Assembly (NCBI GenBank): GCA_022360315.1
Contig: JAKSDA010000201.1
Location: forward strand, 62,001-126,000
DNA: 64,000 nt
Reading direction: 5' to 3'
Source: Pseudomonadota bacterium
GTDB lineage: Bacteria; Myxococcota_A; Polyangia; Haliangiales; Haliangiaceae
In this document: positions 1 through 7,873 of the stretch, piece by piece
How the letters are laid out: the number at the start of each line of letters is the position of its first letter
Numbering within the stretch: position 1 is the stretch's first letter
The notes under the pieces: model-generated
What the model was told of the DNA's origin: nothing
The model's database searches: none
The model's input: the letters and a program-made list of their open reading frames with translations, nothing else
Translations under genes and position numbers: made by a program

Positions 1-1
1 G

Positions 2-616
2 CTGGGTCTGCACCGGCCAAATTCTCTGCCCGAGGATGCGTTCGATCCTCCGGACAGTGTATTGTGCCAGCGCGCCACCCGGTTGGTCGATGAGGTATCG
101 CCGGCGTTTTTGTTTAACCACTGTGTGCGGACCTGGGCGTTTGGCGTGGCGGTCGGTATTCACCTGGGCTACAAATTTGACCGCGAATTGCTTTATCTCG
201 CTGCGATCATGCACGATCTCGGTCTCACTGACCGGTACAGCGGCGCCGATTGGTTCGAGCGCCGGGGGGCGCGGGCAGCGCGGGCATTTTGTCTCGACCA
301 GGGCATGTCCGAGCGGCGCGCCGCGCTCGTCCACGACGCGATCTTGCTGCACGACCAGTTTCAGGCCGCGCAGCGCGAAGCAGAGGTCGCGTTGGTCCAT
401 TTTGGCGCCGGGGTGGATGTGATCGGCTTTCGCGCCGAGGACGTCGCTGTGGCGACCAGAAATGCGGTTGTCGAGCGCTGGCCGCGGCTCGGCTTTAAAC
501 GCGAGATGCTTCCTCTGGTCGTGCGAGAAGCGGAACGCAATCCCGCCTGTCCCATCGCCGATCATCTGGCGCTGGGTCTGGCCAGCCGGGTCCGGGCTGC
601 CCCGTTTGCCGAGTGA
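2..616 (+). CDS. HD-domain protein, 5' end outside the window
   Basis: The reading frame is open from the first bases of the window, so the true start lies upstream; a TTG at 62 is an internal candidate only. About 204 codons are visible. The phrase FLFNHCVRTW near the start, followed by AIMHDLGL at about nt 200-225 and later a HDAILLHDQ segment, gives the spaced His, His-Asp and Asp pattern of a metal-binding HD phosphohydrolase fold. The closest remembered relatives are the single-domain HD proteins annotated as cyanamide hydratase-like; their real substrates are mostly unknown. No signal peptide is visible in the available part. It converges on a lipoprotein gene 17 bp away. Substrate not assignable. 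Confidence 0.75.
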   Translation: MGLHRPNSLPEDAFDPPDSVLCQRATRLVDEVSPAFLFNHCVRTWAFGVAVGIHLGYKFDRELLYLAAIMHDLGLTDRYSGADWFERRGARAARAFCLDQGMSERRAALVHDAILLHDQFQAAQREAEVALVHFGAGVDVIGFRAEDVAVATRNAVVERWPRLGFKREMLPLVVREAERNPACPIADHLALGLASRVRAAPFAE

Positions 617-633
617 TCCAAGTCCTGGTTCCG

Positions 634-1533
634 CTACTCCAGCGAGCGCAACCGGTGTCTGTGTTTGGCCAGAAAGTCGGCCAGTGTGCGACGCTGATAT
701 CTGCCCGCCCGGCCGAGCCGGGTGTCGCCGGACGCGACCAGGTCGATCAATCCGGCGAGGTCGCGGGTCAGCTCGCGCCAGCCGGGCGGCGGTGCACGAC
801 CGGACCGGCGATCCGATGCGCTCGATCGGCGCTCGGCAAGGTGATGTTCGGGATCGACGTCGGTCAGCGGATACAGGCAGTGCATCATGCGGTGTATTCG
901 GGACGGCGAATCGCCGGCCGGGCCGGTCGGTACGACTGCGTCGGCCAGGGCGCGGGTGCAATAGCCGATCAGTCGGAGTCGAGCATTGGCAGCGAGCGGG
1001 CCGCCCTGGCCGGCGATCGCTTTGAGCTCGGCCATGCGACCGCGCACTTGACTGCGCGTGGCCGGCGGATGGGCGTCGAACCGGAGCACGGTAAAGGCCG
1101 CTCGCCCGTGGACATGGCTGCGCTCGCGAGCCAGCAATCGATCGACATCGCGCAGCAATGCGGCGAGTACTGCGTCCGTGGCCGCGCGGCCGCGCGCTGC
1201 CCGACCGGTCAGGCCCAGGCCGCGATGAAGGGCGACCAGGCTGGTATCGTCCCGGGCAAAGCGGGCGTCGTCGAACAGGTCGAGCAAATAGTGAATTCGG
1301 CTCCAGGCGGCGTCCAGCTGACCGGCACGAGCGCCTGTGGCCAGCCGATCGAGCGCCGCCGCGGTGCCTTCGACATCGGTGATCGGAATGGTCAGCGCGG
1401 TTTCGCGCTCGGCCGGGGCGACCTGATCGGCCGCAGTTTCGGCAGCGGTGCGCCGCGGAGAAGCGCCCGCAGTACAGCTGGCCACAGTCCACAGGACCAC
1501 GGCCGGCACGAGCGACACAGCCGGACTACGCAT
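634..1533 (-). CDS. Putative lipoprotein of unknown function
   Basis: 299 residues. The ATG at 1533 is chosen over a longer frame because it opens a lipoprotein signal peptide: MRSP, a hydrophobic run, then the lipobox VASC, so the mature protein would start at a lipidated Cys near residue 19. A TATGAT hexamer lies exactly 6 nt before this ATG and no Shine-Dalgarno is visible. The mature part is Arg/Ala/Leu-rich and probably helical with no domain I recognise. Function unknown. Confidence 0.6.
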   Translation of the reverse strand: MRSPAVSLVPAVVLWTVASCTAGASPRRTAAETAADQVAPAERETALTIPITDVEGTAAALDRLATGARAGQLDAAWSRIHYLLDLFDDARFARDDTSLVALHRGLGLTGRAARGRAATDAVLAALLRDVDRLLARERSHVHGRAAFTVLRFDAHPPATRSQVRGRMAELKAIAGQGGPLAANARLRLIGYCTRALADAVVPTGPAGDSPSRIHRMMHCLYPLTDVDPEHHLAERRSSASDRRSGRAPPPGWRELTRDLAGLIDLVASGDTRLGRAGRYQRRTLADFLAKHRHRLRSLE

Positions 1534-1539
1534 GGCGCG

Positions 1540-1545
1540 ATCATA
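1540..1545 (-). promoter_or_regulatory. -10-like TATGAT, 6 nt before ATG 1533
   Basis: Read on the minus strand, TATGAT is followed by six bases and then the ATG at 1533. This spacing places transcription start at or next to the start codon, i.e. a leaderless transcript. No convincing -35 is visible. Confidence 0.45.
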
Positions 1546-1667
1546 CGCCGAATTGGCCCATCCAGCGGCGTGCAACTCGCTCGTTTGTGACCGGGCGCAA
1601 CGGTCGCAAGCGGGGGTGTGACGGAGCGGAGCGACGGGCGGCCGACATTCGATCGACGGTGCGGTTC

Positions 1668-1696
1668 TTGACACAGACGGCCGCCGCTCATAGCGT
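1668..1696 (+). promoter_or_regulatory. Sigma70-type promoter TTGACA-N17-TAGCGT
   Basis: A perfect -35 (TTGACA, 1668-1673), a 17-bp spacer and TAGCGT at 1691-1696. The start codon of the barrel-like gene follows at 1707, so the leader would be only a few bases long. A near copy of this arrangement (TTGACA-N18-TAGCGT) precedes the gene at 27521. Confidence 0.6.
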
Positions 1697-1706
1697 TCGG
1701 TTCCCG

Positions 1707-3359
1707 ATGCGCCTTTGCTCGATTGTGCTCGTACTTGTCGCAGGGTTGCCCGCTGTGGAGACCGCAACGGCCTACGAATTCGAAGTACGTGCTCGCACGA
1801 TCGGGCAGGGCTACCAGGCGCGATCATTTCGCCTGCTCGGCAGCGATGTGACGCTCTCTCGCCGGCGCTTTACGCAGACTCTCAGCCTGAATATATGGGA
1901 CCTGAGTGGCCGTCGACGCGACCGCATGCTCCACGACCTGACTCCTCTGTCCGGGCCCGATCTCTACGTTTCGCTCTATCTTCGCATCGAGCACGATTTT
2001 GGCAGCTGGTCCACGGGCTCTCTCGTCATCGACAACCGCGTATTCGATGCTGTCGATCTCATTCCCGAACTGGAACGAGGTCTTGTCGCGCTCGACATCC
2101 TGTACGGCTATGCCGCCGCCGAGGGTCTGGCCGGCGGCTGGCTCGATCTCTATGCCGGCCGATTGCTCGACAGCGACAGTCTGGACTGGTTCGACATGGA
2201 TGGAGTCAAGGCCCGCTTTCACACCCCGATTGGCGTGTCGCTGGCCGGATTCGCGGGCCTGCGAGTACGCGACTCGTCGCCCCTGGCATCGCCGACGTTC
2301 GAGCCCGATGGAACCGGCAGCGCCGAGTGCGCCGAATATGTCGAAGGCCAGAACCCCGGCTCGGGGTCGTGGCGTCCCATCGACCGGCAGAGGCCGGGTG
2401 ACAACCGCCTGTTTGAAAATGACTTCGACCGCTGTCCCCAGCGCGACCAGATCATGCCGACCTTTGGCGGATCGGTCGAGACGCGCGGATTCGACTGGTT
2501 GTGGGCCCGGCTGAGCTACCGTCGGTCGATGTCGCCGACCCCCGGATTGATCGGCCCGGTCGATCGATTCGAGGTTGCCGATACCGGCCTCTATCCCGAT
2601 GAGGTCGACCAGGCGCCGGACTGGGGCGTAAACGAGGAGTTTGCCACTGCGTCGGTGCGGAGCAATCACCGGGCCTTTGCCGGCGGCGGCCAGATCACGC
2701 CCCACGGGGCAGTGCGCTACAATCTGCTCCTCGGCCTCATCGACCAGGCTCATGTCGGGGTCAGAATGCGCTACCGGCAGAGTACGATCGAGCCCGAAAT
2801 CTATTACTCATTTCCCTCGTTCGACGGCGATTCGATCTTGAATGTATTTTCGTCTCAGCCCTATGTGGATGCGCGCATCACCTACGATCAGGCGCTGCGC
2901 GATGTCCCGCTGAGCGGCTATGTCCGGCCCTGGCTGCGCCGGTTCGGCGTCGCCCGCGATCAACGCGGCGGGCCGGGTGACTCGGACAACCTCGCCGGCG
3001 GAATTCACATCGGTGCGCGCTATCGCCGGCACGGCCTTCTGTCCGCTCAGGTCGATCTCTTCCACGACAGTGGCTATGGCGGCCGGCGCACCGGAGGGTA
3101 CGCCGACGCCTACTGGCAAACCACGCGCGACACCGGTGTGCGCGTCCGGTTCAGCACGATCTACCTCGATGCCGACCTGTCGCAAACGCTCCACCCATCG
3201 TCCCGCAAAACCACCTTCGCCGGACAGGCCGGAGTTACATATCGTGTCGCCGAAGGTGTGGTATTCCACCTTGTCGCAGAACAAAATGTCAGTCGGCTCA
3301 GCCCCAGCCAGTTCCGCTTGCTCGGAGTCGTGGATCTGGCCTTTGTCCCCGAAGTATGA
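1707..3359 (+). CDS. Secreted beta-rich protein, probable outer-membrane barrel
   Basis: 550 residues. The ATG at 1707 starts a clear signal peptide (MRLC, hydrophobic core, cleavage near TATAYEF); the frame is open further upstream but that part is not protein-like and lies over the promoter. The mature part has many alternating polar/aromatic stretches with Tyr/Phe/Trp and Gly (for example YDQALRDVP, VRVRFSTIYLDADL), as expected of a transmembrane beta barrel, although the last residues (LAFVPEV) lack the terminal Phe common in such proteins. The next gene, a 13-heme cytochrome, overlaps its stop by 4 bp, so the two are translationally coupled. By analogy with porin-cytochrome conduits this could be the porin; that is inference. 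Confidence 0.65.
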   Translation: MRLCSIVLVLVAGLPAVETATAYEFEVRARTIGQGYQARSFRLLGSDVTLSRRRFTQTLSLNIWDLSGRRRDRMLHDLTPLSGPDLYVSLYLRIEHDFGSWSTGSLVIDNRVFDAVDLIPELERGLVALDILYGYAAAEGLAGGWLDLYAGRLLDSDSLDWFDMDGVKARFHTPIGVSLAGFAGLRVRDSSPLASPTFEPDGTGSAECAEYVEGQNPGSGSWRPIDRQRPGDNRLFENDFDRCPQRDQIMPTFGGSVETRGFDWLWARLSYRRSMSPTPGLIGPVDRFEVADTGLYPDEVDQAPDWGVNEEFATASVRSNHRAFAGGGQITPHGAVRYNLLLGLIDQAHVGVRMRYRQSTIEPEIYYSFPSFDGDSILNVFSSQPYVDARITYDQALRDVPLSGYVRPWLRRFGVARDQRGGPGDSDNLAGGIHIGARYRRHGLLSAQVDLFHDSGYGGRRTGGYADAYWQTTRDTGVRVRFSTIYLDADLSQTLHPSSRKTTFAGQAGVTYRVAEGVVFHLVAEQNVSRLSPSQFRLLGVVDLAFVPEV

Positions 3360-4678
3360 CCATGAGAGACCGGGGCGCAGACATGAAATGTTCGAGACGA
3401 GCCATGGCTCGAGCGGCACTGCTCGTGGGATTGTCGGTTGCTCTGGGTTGGCTCTTGCCGGTCCAGCGGGCCGGTGCGGGCGAGCAAAAGGGAGTGTCTG
3501 TCCGGCCGGTGTCGCCGGTGATCTTTCCCGAACAGCGAATTCCGCTGCGCTTTTCGCACGTCCGACATCTCACCTCGCCGGCCGCGCGCCTGCCCGGCGA
3601 TCGGCCTCTTACCTGCGAGTCATGCCACCAGCGCGCGCGCCACTCGCAGTCCTCGCTCGACAATCTGATCCCGGCCGAATCGGCCTGCCGACCGTGCCAC
3701 GCGATCGTCAGAGCAACGGCCGGCGATGCCGGTCGAATGGACACCCCGGCAGGAGACGGCCGCACTCCTGCGACTCGCTGTGTGGCATGCCATCTCGGCT
3801 ACGACGCCGCTCGAGACCACGTGCCGCGGGTCTATATCCCGGTGCCCAACATCAAGTTCAGCCACGCCCGGCACGCCGACGAGGGCATTGCCTGCACCGG
3901 ATGCCACGGCGATCTGGCAGCCGAAAACACAGCTCTGGCAACCCGGGACCAGTTGCCCTCCATGGCCTCGTGCCTGTCTTGCCACGACGGCAAACGAGCT
4001 CCCTCGCAGTGCACGACCTGCCACCTGGCCGGCGCGGGCGGGCGAATCCAGACCCACTACACCAGTGGCGTACTGGCCCCTTCGGGTGTGCTCTACGGCG
4101 CTCGGCACAGTATCGGATTTCGCACCGATCACCGCGCTGCAGCGCAGAACAACCGCGACTACTGTCAGAACTGTCATCGCAAAAGCGAATGCGTGCAGTG
4201 TCACAATGGCTCGATCAAGCCGTGGGGGTTCCACCAGGGCGACTACGTGACCAGCCACGCCATCGATGCCCGGCGCAATCAGCCCGATTGTGGGTCGTGC
4301 CACCGAAGCCAGACGTTTTGTACCGGCTGTCATTCGCGCAGCGGGGTATCGTCCGACCGCCGTGGTTCGCAGTTCGACAGTGCCGATGGGGCACTGCGCT
4401 TTCATCCCGCAGGCTGGGCCGATGCCACCATTCGCGGTCCCGATCATCACGCCCACCAGGCCCAGCGCAATATTCGCCAGTGTGTGGCCTGTCATCGCGA
4501 ACAGTTCTGCGTTCGCTGTCACACCGCCGAACTGGGTAGCGGTAGCGGCTTGCGCGGGGTTAACCCACACCCGCCCGACTGGGCTCGAAGCCGACGCTGC
4601 CGCGCGCTCCTGGCCCGAAATCGCCGGGTTTGCCTGCGCTGTCACATCGAACCCGACGAAGTTCGCTGCGCCGGCTAA
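3356..4678 (+). CDS. Secreted 13-heme c-type cytochrome
   Basis: 440 residues with 13 CXXCH heme-binding motifs that I can count (CESCH, CRPCH, CVACH, CTGCH, CLSCH, CTTCH, CQNCH, CVQCH, CGSCH, CTGCH, CVACH, CVRCH, CLRCH) spread through the whole mature chain, plus many extra His that could be distal ligands. It belongs broadly with cytochrome c3/c7-type multiheme proteins. The ATG at 3356 overlaps the upstream stop (ATGA); ATG 3362 and ATG 3383 are alternatives, and 3383 gives the most typical Sec signal peptide (MKCSRRAMARAALL, cleavage near RAGAGEQ). It is exported, so it acts in the periplasm or at the cell surface as an electron carrier. Electron partner unknown; the adjacent barrel-like protein is the best candidate. 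Confidence 0.9.
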   Translation: MTMRDRGADMKCSRRAMARAALLVGLSVALGWLLPVQRAGAGEQKGVSVRPVSPVIFPEQRIPLRFSHVRHLTSPAARLPGDRPLTCESCHQRARHSQSSLDNLIPAESACRPCHAIVRATAGDAGRMDTPAGDGRTPATRCVACHLGYDAARDHVPRVYIPVPNIKFSHARHADEGIACTGCHGDLAAENTALATRDQLPSMASCLSCHDGKRAPSQCTTCHLAGAGGRIQTHYTSGVLAPSGVLYGARHSIGFRTDHRAAAQNNRDYCQNCHRKSECVQCHNGSIKPWGFHQGDYVTSHAIDARRNQPDCGSCHRSQTFCTGCHSRSGVSSDRRGSQFDSADGALRFHPAGWADATIRGPDHHAHQAQRNIRQCVACHREQFCVRCHTAELGSGSGLRGVNPHPPDWARSRRCRALLARNRRVCLRCHIEPDEVRCAG

Positions 4679-4695
4679 CCCGAACCCGGTTAGCC
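4673..4695. terminator. Hairpin at the 3' end of the cytochrome gene
   Basis: GGCTAACC and GGTTAGCC form a perfect 8-bp stem around a 7-nt loop and overlap the TAA stop of the cytochrome gene. No T-run follows, so this is at most a weak intrinsic terminator or an RNA 3'-end stabiliser. Confidence 0.35.
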
Positions 4696-5053
4696 CGAAC
4701 AAAGCACAGCAGCGCGGCCGCGATCACCCATCATCTGACTCATCTCCCGCACTGATCTCCAGTGCGCTCTGTCAGGGACGATACCAGAGGCGCGGATTGG
4801 CGATCGCAAAAACACCCAGGCCGAGCCGCCGCACCAGTCGATGTTGAACTCTGACTTGCCGGCGGCCGCTCTCTCCCCCATACCTACCTTTGTGGATTCT
4901 GATTCACCAGGCCACGTTGTTGTCGACTTTTCCCGACAACTTTGGTTTTCTACGGAACGATGTTGCGCCAAGTGAGCAAGCACTGCGGGGAACAACCCAG
5001 TCGGCAGTGCCAGCGATGCTAGGCGATGATCGACTGAGCCTGCCGGTAGCCAC
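4696..5053. other. Intergenic stretch without a recognised gene
   Basis: About 360 bp between the cytochrome and the kinase gene. Short open frames on either strand are not protein-like. I see no tRNA, repeat or clear promoter; it presumably carries the kinase promoter. Confidence 0.5.
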
Positions 5054-7855
5054 ATGAGCGACGATCAGTTCAAGGCGGGGGCGCTCGACGAGATCACGCT
5101 CGCCTTGCCCGACGATGAAGTGAGCGGTCCGGTATCGCGTTACCAGCCGGGCGAGATTGTCGGGCGGTACCGGATTCTCGAGATCCTGGGCGGGGGTGGT
5201 ATGGGTGAGGTGTACGAGGCCTACGACCCCGAGCTGGGCCGCCGGGTCGCGCTCAAACTTCTGGCAACGCGGCGCCGCACGTCGCCGTACGCGCAGCGCC
5301 GTCTGGTGCGGGAGGCGCGCGCCCTGGCCAAGCTGTCGCATCCCCACGTGGTTCAGGTCTACGACGTGGGTTTGCACGGCGAGGATGTGTTTGCCGCCAT
5401 GGAGTATGTCGAGGGGCAGTGTCTCCAGGAATGGACCAGGCGGAAGCCGCGGCCGGGCTGGCGCGAAGTGCTGCGGGTGTTTCTCGACGCTGCCCGTGGG
5501 CTCGCTGCCGCGCACGAAAAAGGACTGATCCATCGCGACGTCAAGCCGTCCAACATGCTCATCGGCAAAGACGGCCGGGTACGCGTGGCCGACTTTGGCC
5601 TGGCCGCCGCCCTGCAACGCGACGTGCCTTCGTCAGAAGAGCACTCCGATGATGCAGACTCCGATACATGGTTGTCAGACTCGGTGCCTGTCGGGCACCC
5701 GGACGCCCCGACAAAGAATGCGAAACTCGGTTCTCGCCAAGAGGAGCGGCCGGGCCGGCCAGTTGATCGGCCCGCGACTCGATCGGATTCGGAATCGAAG
5801 TCTCATGACTCGACGTCTGGCCGGTCACTGTCTTCGGATTCCGAGTCTCCTGTATGGAGCGGTTTAGTGGGCTGGCTGGAAGAGCGAATGACCGTGACCG
5901 GAGCCATCATCGGTACGCCGGCGTTCATGGCCCCAGAACAGCATACTCAGACCGAACTGGACCCATCTGCCGATCAGTATGGCTTCTGTGCATCTCTGTA
6001 CGCCGGACTCTATGGAAAGCTGCCATTTGCGACTCCGGGCGAGCGGGGGGAGAAAAAACTCTCGGGCATGGCCCGGCTGCTTGTCCGCAAGCTCAACGGC
6101 GACGTCACGCCTCCACCCCCGGGCACAGAGGTGCCCGATTGGGTATACCGGGTGCTGTTGCGCGGCCTCGCCGGCAAGCCGGAGCAGCGCTTTCCCTCCA
6201 TGCAGGCCCTCATTGCAGCCCTCGAAGACGACCCCGCAGTGCGATGGCGCAAACGCATGCGAATCGCCGCGGCGATTGCCGCGATCTGTGTCGTCATCGC
6301 CTTGTTTGGCTCGATTCGGCTGGAGCGTTCCGGCGCGGCCTGTGACGACGCCGCCAGCGAGCTCGCCGGGGTCTGGGACGATGGGGTCAAAAAACGCGTC
6401 AGCGCAGCATTTTCGGCGACCAAGTCGATCTACGCGGGCGAGTTATATTACCGATTCTCGGCGATTCTAGACCGGTATACCGGGGCGTGGGTGGCCATGA
6501 AGAGCGATGCGTGCGAGGCCACCCATGTGCATAAACGGCAGTCCGAGGCGACCCTTGCTCTGCGCGAGCACTGCCTCGAGCGACGGCGGAGTCAGATGCG
6601 CGCTCTGGTCGCGCTCTTTGCCCGGGATGTCGATTCGGCGAGGCTGCACAAGTCCGTGCAGGCGGCGACCGAATTGCCGGACATCGAGTATTGCGGCGAT
6701 ACTACGGCCCTCACCGCTGCGGTTCCGCTTCCCGAGGATCCCGAGATGCGAATGCGGGTGAAGCGTTTTCACGAGCGGGTCGATGAGATCGTCGCTCTGC
6801 GAGAAGCGGGGCGCCCCCGGGAGGGCCTGCCGATCGGCGAGGCTTTGCTCAGAGAGGTTGGGAACTGGGACTACGCACCGATCCGAGCTCGAACCATGTG
6901 GGAGGTCGCCCTTTTGCGCGAGCGGTCTGGACAGTACGCCAGTGCCGAGGAGCTGATGCGCCAGTTGCTCCCCGTGGCGGCCCAGGCCAAGGACGACGCG
7001 TTGGCGGCGAGAGCCTGGAGCTCGCTCATTTTCCTGGTCGGCGGCAGACAGGGCCGACAGAACGACGTGGCACCGCTTTTCTTACCCGCCACCACAGCAG
7101 TGCAACGCGCCGGTGATGATCTGGCACGAGCCCATCTGGCCAACAGCCTGGGTGTGGTGTTGCGCATGCAAGAGAAGTACGAAGAGGCGCTGCTCCACAA
7201 CAGAAGCGCGCTGGCGCTGCGCCAGAGAGTGCTGGGCGCCGATCATCACAAGGTCGGGCCAACTCATCACAATCTGGCCAGCACGTTTCGAGACATGGGC
7301 CGCTACGCAGAGGCCAAGCACAGCTACCAGCGTGCGGCCGAGATCTTTGCCAAGGCCCTGGGACCCGACCACCCGATGGTCGCCTATCCGCTGGCCGGTC
7401 TCGGTACCACGCTGATGTACCTCAACAAGCCGCAAGAGGGGTTGGCCGCTCTGACCCGCGCCCTGACCATTCGCCGCAATGCGCTCGGTCCCGACCATCC
7501 CGAGGTTGCCCAGTCGTTGCTCGCACTCGGCCAAGCGTACGAACAGCAACACAAGCCGACCGAGGCGTTGCAATTCTTCCGCGCCGCGTACGAGATCAGC
7601 GAGGCCAGGCCAGCTTCGGATCGCGGCGACATTTTGTACGGGCTGGCGCGAGCCCTGTGGGCGCTCGGCCAGGACCGCATGGGCGCGCTTGGCTTGGCCG
7701 AACAAGCGCGCCAATTCTATGTCAGCAAAAGCAAAGAACCCTGCGCCAACAAGGTCGCGCAATGGCTCGACGAGCGACGGGCAGAACTATCGAGCCCAGC
7801 ACAGCGAGAGAGACAAGAGCAGGTCGGTCAGCTCCGGCCTGAACGCACCGAGTAG
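5054..7855 (+). CDS. Membrane Ser/Thr protein kinase with C-terminal TPR repeats
   Basis: 933 residues. Kinase domain about 38-390: glycine loop (GGGGMGEVYEA), VALKLL lysine, HRDVKPSN catalytic loop near residue 160, ADFG near 180 and GTPAFMAPEQ near 286-295. The segment between DFG and APE is about 85-90 residues longer than usual; the insert is rich in Ser, Asp and Glu and probably disordered. A single transmembrane helix (about 402-420, IAAAIAAICVVIALFG) is followed by a spacer and TPR-like repeats at about 630-900 with LG.DHP-type phrases, so the kinase is cytoplasmic and the TPR part would be periplasmic. It converges on a lipoprotein gene 9 bp downstream. Kinase-TPR receptors of this build are common in myxobacteria; the ligand is unknown. 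Confidence 0.92.
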   Translation: MSDDQFKAGALDEITLALPDDEVSGPVSRYQPGEIVGRYRILEILGGGGMGEVYEAYDPELGRRVALKLLATRRRTSPYAQRRLVREARALAKLSHPHVVQVYDVGLHGEDVFAAMEYVEGQCLQEWTRRKPRPGWREVLRVFLDAARGLAAAHEKGLIHRDVKPSNMLIGKDGRVRVADFGLAAALQRDVPSSEEHSDDADSDTWLSDSVPVGHPDAPTKNAKLGSRQEERPGRPVDRPATRSDSESKSHDSTSGRSLSSDSESPVWSGLVGWLEERMTVTGAIIGTPAFMAPEQHTQTELDPSADQYGFCASLYAGLYGKLPFATPGERGEKKLSGMARLLVRKLNGDVTPPPPGTEVPDWVYRVLLRGLAGKPEQRFPSMQALIAALEDDPAVRWRKRMRIAAAIAAICVVIALFGSIRLERSGAACDDAASELAGVWDDGVKKRVSAAFSATKSIYAGELYYRFSAILDRYTGAWVAMKSDACEATHVHKRQSEATLALREHCLERRRSQMRALVALFARDVDSARLHKSVQAATELPDIEYCGDTTALTAAVPLPEDPEMRMRVKRFHERVDEIVALREAGRPREGLPIGEALLREVGNWDYAPIRARTMWEVALLRERSGQYASAEELMRQLLPVAAQAKDDALAARAWSSLIFLVGGRQGRQNDVAPLFLPATTAVQRAGDDLARAHLANSLGVVLRMQEKYEEALLHNRSALALRQRVLGADHHKVGPTHHNLASTFRDMGRYAEAKHSYQRAAEIFAKALGPDHPMVAYPLAGLGTTLMYLNKPQEGLAALTRALTIRRNALGPDHPEVAQSLLALGQAYEQQHKPTEALQFFRAAYEISEARPASDRGDILYGLARALWALGQDRMGALGLAEQARQFYVSKSKEPCANKVAQWLDERRAELSSPAQRERQEQVGQLRPERTE

Positions 7856-7873
7856 GTCCCGAGATCACGGGAC
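7856..7873. terminator. Short hairpin between convergent genes
   Basis: GTCCCG-agatca-CGGGAC forms a 6-bp stem in and around the 9-bp gap between the kinase stop and the stop of the convergent lipoprotein gene. It could serve both genes but is short and has no T-run. Confidence 0.35.

Noticed and set aside
613-1590. 325-codon frame on the plus strand
   Set aside because: Antisense to the lipoprotein gene at 634-1533, which has a clear signal peptide.
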